The position numbers were made by a program, and so were the translations under genes. A stretch of DNA of 64,000 bases from Lacihabitans sp. LS3-19 (GTDB taxonomy: Bacteria > Bacteroidota > Bacteroidia > Cytophagales > Spirosomataceae), in the NCBI RefSeq assembly GCF_024343575.1, contig NZ_RJUA01000013.1:46283-110282 (forward strand), read 5' to 3'. Positions 28,292-37,409 of the stretch are shown in pieces; position 1 is the first letter of the stretch; every line of letters begins with the position of its first letter. The notes under the pieces were generated by a model. The model was given only the letters and a program-made list of their open reading frames with translations. It was not told the origin of the DNA and did not search any database.

Positions 28292-30988
28292 ATGAAGTTA
28301 AAATGTATAGTGTTTTTTTTCATGGTTTTACATGGACTTGCTCAAAAGCCCAAACTGCATTTAATAATTGCGGCCGATGTAGAAGATAATAGCTATGCAG
28401 TTAGGAATTTTACAAAAGAGGAGAAAATCTATAACATGTACAATTTGGTGTGTAAAGAATTAGGGTTCGACATGGAAATCCAATATCTGCATACAACAAA
28501 ATTTGGCTTTAATGCTAAGGGCGTTTTGGATGAACTAGGCAAGGTTAAAGTATTTACAAAGGATGACATCCTTGTTTTTTATTATCTCGGAAGGGGTTTT
28601 TATCCAAATAGGAATAGTAAATATCCGCTACTAGAATTTCAGGACACTAAAAAAATGCTCTCTTTGGAGCAGATTAGGAAAAAACTAAATACAAAAAAAG
28701 CCCGCTTGACGCTTGTGATTGCAGATTGTGACGAAAGCTATACTTTGATAGATCCTCGAACACTTCCGCATTCGCTTATTAGGTCTAGTTATTATAAATC
28801 TGTTACGGATGATTTTGAAAACTCTTTTTTTGCTTCTGTTGATAACAAAATTGAAAGAAATTCTATTAAAAACTACAGTTCTAGGGAGTCAATAATTGAC
28901 CTTTCTGAGCTTTCAACTCAAAATGAAGATTCCTTATATTTTGAAAAATGCACGGCAGCAATAAATTCAATTTTAGAGAATAACATCAATAGAAACTTGG
29001 ATATGTTACAACTCAAGCGTTTGGCTACAATAAGCCAAATAATTAGCGAATATCCTGAAAAAGGTTATCCTAATAGAATAGATAAAGAATTACTAGGTAA
29101 TTTATTGAAAAAAAATGGGTTAAAGTATGTTGTAAAAAGACCAGAACTTGATGATTATAAACTTTTTGTAGACAGTTTGTTTATCAAAAAAAGTGTTTTG
29201 GACTTCCAAGACTCTCTAAATCTAGCGTTTTTGAAGTTTTTAGAAAATGATGCTAAAGAAATTATTCCAAAGTATTGGGAAGGAGAAAAAGGGAAAAAAA
29301 TTGATTATTACTTTGAGGTTAATAGTATTTTAAGTTCTGCAATTGTAAATATGGATTTCAGTAAGCCACTTAATATTAAACAAAAACATGATTATGCTAT
29401 CTTTTCTAGATTAGAAAACTATAAGGAAATTGGCTTGCCAAATGAAGAAGAATATTACAGTAAAATGAGAAATTTAAAAATTTTGAATTTGCCTGAAATC
29501 ACAGAACTGAATTACAAAACTTTGGATTTTAAGGTCTCTGATTATGATGTTATTATTGATAGTTTGTTTTTGAAAAGGAAGTTGTTGGATTATCAGGATT
29601 CCTTAAGTTTATTATTAGATGATTATATCGCTTTTGCTGAAAGGCCACTGATTCATCCCATTGAGTTATTAACTGATCAAGAAGTCGATAAATATTACGA
29701 AAATGTTGATAATTTGGAACAATTGATAGCTGTTTCCGTCAAAAATGAGCTTGATTCTGTTAGAAGGATTAGGCTAAATTATTTTCTAAATAGACTAAAT
29801 GGATATGTGAAAAACGGTTTTCCAAAAAAGGATTTAAAACTTGGCAATATCCCAAGTCAAAAAACAAGAGATATAAACCAGATTATTGACTTTCTTTACA
29901 ATTCTAACGACTTATTAGATTTTAATAATTCTTTACAGGTCAAACTAGATAGTATTATTGATAATTCATTGTCAATTCATACAATAGGACTATCTAAGGA
30001 ACAATGGCAGTATTACATAAAGACTTTAAGTTCTATTGATTCACTCAAATTAAATTCTGTAATATTTTATGTTATTCTTAATCGTTTGAAAGAATTTCCA
30101 GAGTTGGGTTTTCCTGACCCTAAAATGTTATACTTTTCTGATGATCAATCTTTTAAACAAATACTAAAAATTGAGGATGTTGAATACATGACTTTTAATT
30201 TTGATCCTAAGGTCGAAGGTGAAGAAAAATTAAGAAATTCTTTTTATCGAATTATTATTGATAGTTTATATCGGTCACAATCTCTGTTAAAAATTAATCA
30301 CCCTTTGTTTCAATTTTTGAAAAAATTGATAGAAAGAAATTTACCTCAAGGCTTTCCAATAGTTAAGGGAATAAGTGTTAGCATGTCAAATAATAAACCT
30401 ATTATTATGCAGCTTTTTCTTTCTGAATGTGGATATATTGAGGTCGTAAATGGTCATAAGAACAAATTAAATAAAAATCAGTATTTGGAAGATTACACAG
30501 GATTTATATATCAAAATTTCAGTGAGATTTTAAATAAAAATGATTTGAATCAAATTGGAACTTTAAGTCTTAAAAATTTATATAAACCAATGAACAATAA
30601 GTTTATATATAACTATGCTAAACCCAAAACCAACCAATGTTCGGTTGTAAGCAATACTTTTCAATTGCCTGACTTTAGTAAATTGCCTACGACCGAAAAA
30701 ATAGATGGTTTATTTGAAGAGTATATTAAAACGAATGACCAAAGAAAGAAAAAGTCTATAAAGCAGGAGATTATGAGTTATTTTGAAAGTAAAGCGATGT
30801 TAAGGGTAAAACCAGTTCCTTCGAGTTCCACAACTTCCGTACGTTTAACGAACATTTTACTCGATGATTATTTTAAAAAACTAGACAAAAATACACCAAA
30901 AGTAGATACTGTAGACGTGCGAGATGGGTCGGTTCGAAGAAATCAAAATTTTTCAAAAATCACCACTATGATGTTAATCGAAAAATAA
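28292..30988 (+). CDS. Secreted caspase-fold pseudoenzyme with four repeats
   Basis: 898 residues from ATG at 28292; a TTG at 28280 would overlap the previous gene, but the signal peptide M-K-L-K-C-I-V-F-F-F-M-V-L-H-G-L starts at the ATG, 1 nt after the upstream stop. The N-terminal caspase-like part is D-I-L-V-F-Y-Y-L-G-R-G (His replaced by R101) and L-T-L-V-I-A-D-C-D-E (position D+2 is Asp147; Cys146 is at D+1). Four copies of the repeat L-x-R-L...G-F-P...I-I-D-S-L-F...L-L-D-F-x-x-S-L lie at about residues 241-321, 371-446, 499-558 and 596-681. The C-terminal domain resembles that of the upstream paralogue and ends S-K-I-T-T-M-M-L-I-E-K. No family name is known to me. Confidence 0.8.
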   Translation: MKLKCIVFFFMVLHGLAQKPKLHLIIAADVEDNSYAVRNFTKEEKIYNMYNLVCKELGFDMEIQYLHTTKFGFNAKGVLDELGKVKVFTKDDILVFYYLGRGFYPNRNSKYPLLEFQDTKKMLSLEQIRKKLNTKKARLTLVIADCDESYTLIDPRTLPHSLIRSSYYKSVTDDFENSFFASVDNKIERNSIKNYSSRESIIDLSELSTQNEDSLYFEKCTAAINSILENNINRNLDMLQLKRLATISQIISEYPEKGYPNRIDKELLGNLLKKNGLKYVVKRPELDDYKLFVDSLFIKKSVLDFQDSLNLAFLKFLENDAKEIIPKYWEGEKGKKIDYYFEVNSILSSAIVNMDFSKPLNIKQKHDYAIFSRLENYKEIGLPNEEEYYSKMRNLKILNLPEITELNYKTLDFKVSDYDVIIDSLFLKRKLLDYQDSLSLLLDDYIAFAERPLIHPIELLTDQEVDKYYENVDNLEQLIAVSVKNELDSVRRIRLNYFLNRLNGYVKNGFPKKDLKLGNIPSQKTRDINQIIDFLYNSNDLLDFNNSLQVKLDSIIDNSLSIHTIGLSKEQWQYYIKTLSSIDSLKLNSVIFYVILNRLKEFPELGFPDPKMLYFSDDQSFKQILKIEDVEYMTFNFDPKVEGEEKLRNSFYRIIIDSLYRSQSLLKINHPLFQFLKKLIERNLPQGFPIVKGISVSMSNNKPIIMQLFLSECGYIEVVNGHKNKLNKNQYLEDYTGFIYQNFSEILNKNDLNQIGTLSLKNLYKPMNNKFIYNYAKPKTNQCSVVSNTFQLPDFSKLPTTEKIDGLFEEYIKTNDQRKKKSIKQEIMSYFESKAMLRVKPVPSSSTTSVRLTNILLDDYFKKLDKNTPKVDTVDVRDGSVRRNQNFSKITTMMLIEK

Positions 30989-30994
30989 AAGCTT

Positions 30995-32491
30995 ATGAAA
31001 TTATTATTTACTTTTTTAATTCTCTTCTTAATCTCTGTTTTGGGTTTCAGCCAAGGCTGGAAAACTGACACCGCTTTGTCAGCAAAAGTTCCTCAAAAGA
31101 CTATTATGGATTCGAGCGTCTTTCAAAACTTACCCAAGTCTGTTGATTTGTCGAAATTTGTTCCATCGGTAATCGACCAAGAAAATTATGATACTTGCAT
31201 TCCAGTGGCTTCTACTTATTATTTAAGAACTATGCTAGAAGCAATAAAACTCGGAATTACCAATGAAAAAGGGTACACCAAGATTGATGCTCTGAGATAT
31301 TCGCCATCTTACATTTATGCATTGATACGAAGAGATACTCTAAATGATTGCAAAACTTATACCTATATTGAAGATGCAATGGAGGCTCTTAAAACCAAAG
31401 GAGCAGTTAAATACAATGTTTTGGATTATCCAAACTGTAATCCTGATTTATCAAAACTTAGCCCAGAACGGGAATCTCAAATTCTTGATTATGTGAGACT
31501 TTTTAGCCTAATAGACGATGGCAACAAAGTGAATGCAACAAGGCTGTCTTTAGCTGATAATTTGCCGCTAGTAGTCGGCCTTCAGGTAAATGTAACCTTA
31601 AAAAAACTAGGAAGGTTAGGCTGGATATGGCATAAGATTAAGGAGTTTTTTGGATTTGAAGACGAAGAGTTCGCTCTTTGGAAACCAGATGATGCCAATC
31701 TGATCGATGGCCACGGGGTATGTGTAGTTGGCTATGATGATACAAAATTTGGCAATAAAGGAGCCTTTAAAATTGTAAACAGTAGGGGCGAATATTGGGG
31801 AGAAGATGGCTATTTTTGGATATTGTATACTGATTATGAGCGATTGGCCAAACAGGCTTACCAAGCCATCATGCCAAAAATACCAAAAGAGGATATTAAA
31901 TATGCTGGAGAAGTGTCTTATTTGACGGATAATTATGGAAATTCACAGGATTCATTTAGTGCAGAAAATGAAGCATTAGTTTTAAAAAACTATAAAGCAG
32001 ATTCAATGAATTTTTTGACGGCCTATACTTTTAAAGAGCCCATCCGCCATAATTCTCACTTTCGTTTTTTTGTTAAAACAGAACAAGATTTTTATATTTA
32101 TATCTTGGACGAAAACTTAGAGAATAATGAGATAAACATCGTTTTCCCTCAAGAATTTGACGAAATACAAGATTATGAGGTAAAAAAACAGAAAAATAAT
32201 TATTTCCCTTTAGAAAACAACTGGTCGCTTCAAGGGCCATTTGGGAAGGAAAAAGTTTTGTTTTTATTCTCTAAAAACATATTAGATATTTATGATTATC
32301 TAGATAAATTTAACACGCTAACTGGAATGTCATTTGACCAAAAAGTAAAGGCGGTTTTTGGAAAAGAATTGATACCAGAAGAATATATCGATTATGAAGC
32401 CAGAGATCCCAAAAAGATGAAGTTTTACGTTACCAAAAAAGCAAAAACAGGATCAATAGTGCCTTTGATATTTAGTTACGAGCATATTTAA
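30995..32491 (+). CDS. Secreted papain-like (C1A) cysteine peptidase
   Basis: 498 residues with a signal peptide (MKLLFTFLILFLISVLGFSQ). The C1A catalytic residues are visible: Gln62 and Cys68 in I-D-Q-E-N-Y-D-T-C-I-P-V-A-S, His240 in D-G-H-G-V-C-V-V-G-Y-D-D, and Asn262 in I-V-N-S-R-G-E-Y-W-G-E-D-G-Y-F-W-I. The usual C-G-S-C-W-A-F-A context is diverged, but the triad is complete. The C-terminal ~200 residues are a separate region with no recognised domain. It is 6 nt from the previous gene and the last of the operon. Confidence 0.88.
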   Translation: MKLLFTFLILFLISVLGFSQGWKTDTALSAKVPQKTIMDSSVFQNLPKSVDLSKFVPSVIDQENYDTCIPVASTYYLRTMLEAIKLGITNEKGYTKIDALRYSPSYIYALIRRDTLNDCKTYTYIEDAMEALKTKGAVKYNVLDYPNCNPDLSKLSPERESQILDYVRLFSLIDDGNKVNATRLSLADNLPLVVGLQVNVTLKKLGRLGWIWHKIKEFFGFEDEEFALWKPDDANLIDGHGVCVVGYDDTKFGNKGAFKIVNSRGEYWGEDGYFWILYTDYERLAKQAYQAIMPKIPKEDIKYAGEVSYLTDNYGNSQDSFSAENEALVLKNYKADSMNFLTAYTFKEPIRHNSHFRFFVKTEQDFYIYILDENLENNEINIVFPQEFDEIQDYEVKKQKNNYFPLENNWSLQGPFGKEKVLFLFSKNILDIYDYLDKFNTLTGMSFDQKVKAVFGKELIPEEYIDYEARDPKKMKFYVTKKAKTGSIVPLIFSYEHI

Positions 32492-32502
32492 TATACAAAA
32501 AG

Positions 32503-32530
32503 AGGCATCGTTTCGGATGCCTTTTTTTAA
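32503..32530. terminator. Terminator of the caspase/papain operon (also faces HK operon)
   Basis: AGGCATC (32503-32509) pairs with GATGCCT (32516-32522), with further A/T on both sides, then a T run. It is the only clear terminator between 25.1 and 32.5 kb, and it sits between convergent operons. Confidence 0.8.
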
Positions 32531-32543
32531 TAACACAATACGT

Positions 32544-32741
32544 TTACTTCTTAGAATTGGATTGGAATTTCCCACCAAAATATCCAATTAGTGCACCTAC
32601 AACAAGGCCAATAATCAGAAACATTAACCATTCGTTGTCATCGCCTGAGGCTCCTCCTCGACCTGTAGGCTGAGCATTAGAAATTAAAACACTTAAAAAT
32701 AAAATTAAAGATAGACCGATTTTGTTAAGGATAATTTTCAT
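32544..32741 (-). CDS. Small membrane protein with signal peptide
   Basis: 65 residues from ATG at 32741; a longer frame from 32807 has a poor N-terminus. It has a signal peptide (M-K-I-I-L-N-K-I-G-L-S-L-I-L-F-L-S-V-L), then P-T-G-R-G-G-A-S-G-D-D-N-E, then a transmembrane helix (L-M-F-L-I-I-G-L-V-V-G-A-L-I-G-Y) and a Lys tail. It lies downstream of the histidine kinase gene on the same strand. Its function is unknown. Confidence 0.6.
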   Translation of the reverse strand: MKIILNKIGLSLILFLSVLISNAQPTGRGGASGDDNEWLMFLIIGLVVGALIGYFGGKFQSNSKK

Positions 32742-32811
32742 GATATAATTATTTAAAGGGTTAAAAGCACTTAAAGATATAAAAAAGATTTCATTTTTTA
32801 GTGCCAAAGTT

Positions 32812-34824
32812 TTAATTTAAAGGGAGTTTTATGATGAAAGTAGTGCCTTCTCCTTCTTTAGACTCAAGTTCGAGGATACCATTATGTCCGTTTGTAATAA
32901 TTTCTCTACTTAAAGACAAACCCAATCCAGTACCTTCTCCGGTAGGTTTTGTTGAGAAAAACGGCTGAAAAATCTTTTGTTTAATATTTTCTGGAATTCC
33001 ATTTCCATTATCTAGGACTCTTATTTCAGCAAATTTCCCCTTTTCATTTTCTGTTAAATTAGTTTTTACAATTACTTTAGGTTTGTATTCAGAATTTTTA
33101 TTTTCCTTTTTCTTTTGATTTACAGCATAGAACGCATTGTTTATAAGGTTTAATAATACTCTTTCTAAGTTTCCAATATTGCCCTTTATTAATGGTAAAT
33201 TTTCATCTACTTGAATAGCAAAATCAGAATTAAAATCTACATCTTTGGCTCTCATTCCATGATAAGATAATCTCAAATATTCATCTGCAATTTTGTTTAT
33301 ATCTACATCTGAAATTACTTCTTGAGTCCCTCTTGAGTGTTCAAGCATACTTTTTACAATACCACTAGCCCTTTTACCATGAACATTTATTTTATTTTGA
33401 TTTAACATTAGTATATCAATCAATTCTTCTATTTCTGATTGGTCTTTAGCCTTAAGATTTTCCAAAAGTTCTTTAAGTTCGCTTAAAACTTCAATACTTA
33501 TCTCGGAAAAATTATTTACAAAGTTTAATGGATTTTGTATCTCGTGAGCTATTCCAGCCGTTAACTCCCCTAATGAAGCTAATTTCTCTTGAAGCATCAG
33601 CCTCTTTTGCGTATTTTTTAGTTGTTCTAATGATTCTTGAAGTTCAATTTTTTGATGCTCAATTAGGTTTTTTTGCTTAGTTAAGGTTTTATTCGCTTTA
33701 GTTTTATTTCTGTTTAGGACAAATAAATTTGCTGATATTATAGCAAAAAGAAAAAGTATGCTTCCAATTATAAACAAAATTTGATTTTTCCTCATTTCTT
33801 TTTTCGAAAAAGCCAAATCTTCATTTAGTATGTTTTCTTTGTAGGTAAGTTTCTGAATTTGAAGGTTTTTATCAAGATTGTTTAAACTATCCTTTGCAAT
33901 TGCAGAACTTTTGAAATATTCCAAAGCAAGTTTGGGGTTTGTTTTTTCGTTTAATGTCGATAATAAACTATAAGAGTCGGCAATAATTTCTAAGTAGACT
34001 GTTTCTTTGGCCAATTTATTAGCTTCCATAGCAAATATCATTGCTGAGTCCAATTGATTTTTGATATGGTAGGTTTTTGCTATCATATACTGACTTAAAG
34101 CAAGATATCTTTTTTTATTTAATTTCAAAGAAAGACCGCTGCTGACCTTAAAAAGAGAGAGAGCTTTATCATAATTTTTCTTTTTATATTGAATATTTCC
34201 TAAATTAAATTGCACAATATCCAAATCTGAACTATTAATTTTAACGGCCAATTCATATGATTTTTCAGCATAATATTGTGCCGAATCATATTTTTCTAAC
34301 ACAAAAAAATCAGAGCCTATGTTCAAAAATGAAAGTTGGATTAAATCTTTATTGTTGATTTCCTCGGAGATTTTTAATCCGTCTTTGTAATATTCTATTG
34401 CCTTTCTATAGTCCAATTGCTCACCATATATTACGCCTAAATTTATTAGAATTCGGGCTTGATCTTCTAGATCTCCAATATTTTTGGCAAAAGCCAATGC
34501 ATCAAACAAAGTCACAAGACCTTTTTGATGATTTCCCATTCGACTATATATTGCACCAATTCTGTTTTGACATCTAACTTCTCCTTTATCAAAGTTTATT
34601 TTTTGAGCCAGTTCTAAACCTTGCTGTGCATAACTCATGGCAGCCTCTAAGTCGTTGTTCCACAGGTCTTTTGCTATTTGTTCTAGTAGGATTACCCTAG
34701 AGGTATCCTGCATTTTTTGAGAGAGAATGGTTTTTAGACTGTCTAGATTGTAGACATCTTGGGAATAGCCCACGAAGGGCAAAAACAAAAAACTAATAAA
34801 AAATAATTTGAATTTAATTTTCAT
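32812..34824 (-). CDS. Periplasmic-TPR sensor histidine kinase
   Basis: 670 residues. Signal peptide, then about seven TPR units in residues 40-320 (I-G-A-I-Y-S-R-M-G-N-H, L-G-V-I-Y-G-E-Q-L-D-Y-R-K-A and others), then a transmembrane helix (about 349-370). A coiled coil and the HisKA domain follow, with the phosphorylated His427 in A-G-I-A-H-E-I-Q-N-P-L. The HATPase domain has L-I-N-N-A-F-Y-A, V-L-D-N-G-N-G-I-P and G-L-G-L-S-L-S-R-E-I. No response regulator is adjacent. It is convergent with the caspase operon, so its TPR sensor may respond to envelope state. Confidence 0.93.
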   Translation of the reverse strand: MKIKFKLFFISFLFLPFVGYSQDVYNLDSLKTILSQKMQDTSRVILLEQIAKDLWNNDLEAAMSYAQQGLELAQKINFDKGEVRCQNRIGAIYSRMGNHQKGLVTLFDALAFAKNIGDLEDQARILINLGVIYGEQLDYRKAIEYYKDGLKISEEINNKDLIQLSFLNIGSDFFVLEKYDSAQYYAEKSYELAVKINSSDLDIVQFNLGNIQYKKKNYDKALSLFKVSSGLSLKLNKKRYLALSQYMIAKTYHIKNQLDSAMIFAMEANKLAKETVYLEIIADSYSLLSTLNEKTNPKLALEYFKSSAIAKDSLNNLDKNLQIQKLTYKENILNEDLAFSKKEMRKNQILFIIGSILFLFAIISANLFVLNRNKTKANKTLTKQKNLIEHQKIELQESLEQLKNTQKRLMLQEKLASLGELTAGIAHEIQNPLNFVNNFSEISIEVLSELKELLENLKAKDQSEIEELIDILMLNQNKINVHGKRASGIVKSMLEHSRGTQEVISDVDINKIADEYLRLSYHGMRAKDVDFNSDFAIQVDENLPLIKGNIGNLERVLLNLINNAFYAVNQKKKENKNSEYKPKVIVKTNLTENEKGKFAEIRVLDNGNGIPENIKQKIFQPFFSTKPTGEGTGLGLSLSREIITNGHNGILELESKEGEGTTFIIKLPLN

Positions 34825-35091
34825 GGTTTGGGTCTTGTCTAAACAAATATAATTTAAATTCTTAAATAAAGTGTTTAAATGTTGATTAAGCCCTTTTATT
34901 CAGGTATATAATCCGAAAACACTGTATTTCAAAATTATTAAATTTTAAGGCTTTTAATTGTTGAAATTTTCCGATTTCATTTCATTTTAATGTGAAAAAT
35001 CGCATGTTTTTAAACTTTATGCCCTATTTTGGAGGTTAAATTGAAAAGGAGACTCGACAAACACAAGAACCAAATAGACCAGATTTATATA

Positions 35092-36858
35092 ATGGAAGAA
35101 AAAAAGCACAGTAAATTGGGCGAATTGGCAGCCACTGCCATTTGCGGAAACGATATCAGTTCGTCGGTGTTATATGTATCGGCTCTAGCGATTGCATTCG
35201 CGGGTCAATATGCCTGGATAACCCTTTTAATAGTATCTTTTGTATTGTTTTTGTTTCGGAAAATTTATGCCGAAGTAGTTGGAGCTTTACCTATGAATGG
35301 AGGAGCTTATAATGCTCTATTAAATACGACAAGTAAGAGTGTTGCTTCAATAGCTGCCACGCTTACAATATTGTCGTATATGGCAACTGCGGTGATATCT
35401 GCAAACGAAGCCATGCATTATTTACATCATTTGATACCGAGTTTACCTATTATTATCTCAACTATAGTTTTGCTTAGTATTTTCGCTATTTTGGCTATTG
35501 GGGGTATCTCAGAATCTTCTAAAGTCGCTATATTCATTTTTGGTTTTCATTTGATTTCGCTTTTGTTTCTAACATTATTTATAGGCTATTATCTAATTAC
35601 GCATGGTATAGGTACCTATTTTGAAAATCAGCACTTTCAACTTTCAGACGGCGGTATAGGCAGAGCTATTTTTCTTGGTTTCGCTGTTTCTATGCTTGGA
35701 GTCTCGGGTTTTGAAAGTTCAGCCAATTTTGTTGAAGAACAAAAAGAGGGCGTTTTTCCGAAAACTTTAAAAAATATGTGGGTCATTGTTTCTATCATTA
35801 ATCCCTTGATGGCGATTTTTGCTTTGTCTTTGTTTTTGGTTCCAACGCTTCAAAGTGATAGTTTTCAAAATACGCTTTTGGTAGAAATGAGCGATTTGGT
35901 AGGAGGTCATTGGTTGGCTGGATTAATAGCCGTAGATGCTGTTTTGGTTTTAAGCGGTGCGGTTTTAACTAGTTTTGTTGGGGTAACTGGACTATTAGAG
36001 CGTATGACATTAGACAGAATTCTGCCCAACTATTTCTTGAAAAAGAATAGCCGAGGAAGTTCATATAGGATAATAATCATTTTTCTTTTATTGAGTATAT
36101 CAGTTTTGCTGATAACCAATGGAAATGTCAAACTTTTGGCAGGCGTTTATACAATTTCTTTTTTGTCTGTAATGGCACTTTTTGGAATTGGTAATATACT
36201 TTTAAAAGTAAAAAGGGCAAAGTTACCAAGACCTGCAAAAGCCACTTGGATTGCAGTAATTTTAGCTATTGCAGCAGTAGTAATCGCACTTATTGGAAAT
36301 ATTTCTATTGAGCCAAAAGATGGCCTTCCAAGTAACTTTACCGTGTTTTTAGAATATTTTATTCCTTCGATAGTATTAATTTTCATTATGCTAAACAGGA
36401 CAACGCTTCTAAAAATTGTATTAAGTATAATTCGATATGTTTTTGATCCTTTGGAGGAGATAGTAGGTAAATTTCATTCAAAAATACGCTCTGTAATTGA
36501 TGACATCAATAAACAAGAATTTGTGTATTTTACAAAAGGAGACAATATTTCTGTTATAAATAAAGCCATGTTGTATGTAAAAGACAATGAACATACTAAG
36601 CGAGTAAAAATAGTGATGGTGGTAAATGATAAAGTAAAAATGCCCAAAGACTTGCCGTATGAAATTGATTTTATAGACAGAGTGTATCCCGAAATAAAAA
36701 TGGATTTTGAGGTTATCGAAGGTAATTTTGGTCCAAAATTGGTGAAAGACCTTTCGGAAAAATGGAAAATTCCTATCAATTTTATGTTTATTGGGTCACC
36801 AAGTGATAAGTTTCCATTTAGGGTAGAGCAACTTGGCGGTGTGAGAGTTATTATGTAA
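35092..36858 (+). CDS. APC family amino-acid/polyamine permease
   Basis: 588 residues from ATG at 35092; the open frame extends to a TTG at 35029, but the N-terminal 21 residues there (charged, M-E-V-K-L-K-R-R-L-D) are not typical and the ATG is preferred. Twelve or so hydrophobic helices begin at A-A-T-A-I-C-G-N-D-I-S-S-S-V-L-Y. A C-terminal soluble domain of about 130 residues (I-S-V-I-N-K-A-M-L-Y-V-K, D-F-I-D-R-V-Y-P-E-I) may be regulatory and resembles a USP-like tail. The substrate cannot be named. Confidence 0.88.
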   Translation: MEEKKHSKLGELAATAICGNDISSSVLYVSALAIAFAGQYAWITLLIVSFVLFLFRKIYAEVVGALPMNGGAYNALLNTTSKSVASIAATLTILSYMATAVISANEAMHYLHHLIPSLPIIISTIVLLSIFAILAIGGISESSKVAIFIFGFHLISLLFLTLFIGYYLITHGIGTYFENQHFQLSDGGIGRAIFLGFAVSMLGVSGFESSANFVEEQKEGVFPKTLKNMWVIVSIINPLMAIFALSLFLVPTLQSDSFQNTLLVEMSDLVGGHWLAGLIAVDAVLVLSGAVLTSFVGVTGLLERMTLDRILPNYFLKKNSRGSSYRIIIIFLLLSISVLLITNGNVKLLAGVYTISFLSVMALFGIGNILLKVKRAKLPRPAKATWIAVILAIAAVVIALIGNISIEPKDGLPSNFTVFLEYFIPSIVLIFIMLNRTTLLKIVLSIIRYVFDPLEEIVGKFHSKIRSVIDDINKQEFVYFTKGDNISVINKAMLYVKDNEHTKRVKIVMVVNDKVKMPKDLPYEIDFIDRVYPEIKMDFEVIEGNFGPKLVKDLSEKWKIPINFMFIGSPSDKFPFRVEQLGGVRVIM

Positions 36859-36867
36859 AAGTGGCAA

Positions 36868-36875
36868 TATTTTTG
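36868..36875 (+). promoter_or_regulatory. -7 box upstream of the HYC_CC_PP gene
   Basis: TATTTTTG matches TAnnTTTG and lies 43 nt before the ATG at 36919. No TTG was found at the ideal distance, so this is tentative. Confidence 0.3.
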
Positions 36876-36918
36876 TGATATTAAACTTAAATCTGATTTT
36901 TAGCGTTTTAAAGGTTGT

Positions 36919-37329
36919 ATGTTAGAAAAAGCAAAAAAAGTATTCACTGTATTTATGGTTCTTGCCGTTTTGGTAAGTACCCATGCTTTTGCATATTATG
37001 AGCATACCTGTTTGATAACCAAACACAAAACCTACTCTTTAGAACCAAAAACTTGTGCAGGAAAAGGATTTCCAAAAGAAAGTAAAACTGCAGAAATTAA
37101 AAGAAGCAGCTGTTGTGAGTTAAATCTCAAAATTCAAAAAGTAGACGATGGACTTAAAAACATTCTAAGTTTTTCTCTAAATGCACCTCTAGCAATTCTA
37201 AATTCCTCAATTGTTTTTGAGTTTCCTGAATTTCAAATTCAGAAAGAAACCAGTCTTTCATTATTTTTTACAAACAATTCTCCTCCTACCCATAAGGTTT
37301 ACATTAAAAACCAACAGTTTTTAATTTAA
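36919..37329 (+). CDS. HYC_CC_PP family secreted protein
   Basis: 136 residues with a signal peptide ending T-H-A-F-A. Its marker motifs are E-H-T-C (HYC-like), S-S-C-C-E-L in the middle and S-P-P-T-H near the end, matching the HYC_CC_PP family of Bacteroidota. Such genes usually lie next to a TonB-dependent receptor, as here (37410), and are thought to be linked to metal handling; that is inferred from context. There are five Cys in the mature protein. Confidence 0.8.
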   Translation: MLEKAKKVFTVFMVLAVLVSTHAFAYYEHTCLITKHKTYSLEPKTCAGKGFPKESKTAEIKRSSCCELNLKIQKVDDGLKNILSFSLNAPLAILNSSIVFEFPEFQIQKETSLSLFFTNNSPPTHKVYIKNQQFLI

Positions 37330-37409
37330 GATTTTCATGATTTTTCCTTCAATTTCGCTTTTTTGGTGGATTTGAATAAGGATTTATTTCGAAATTTTAA
37401 ATTAAGATC

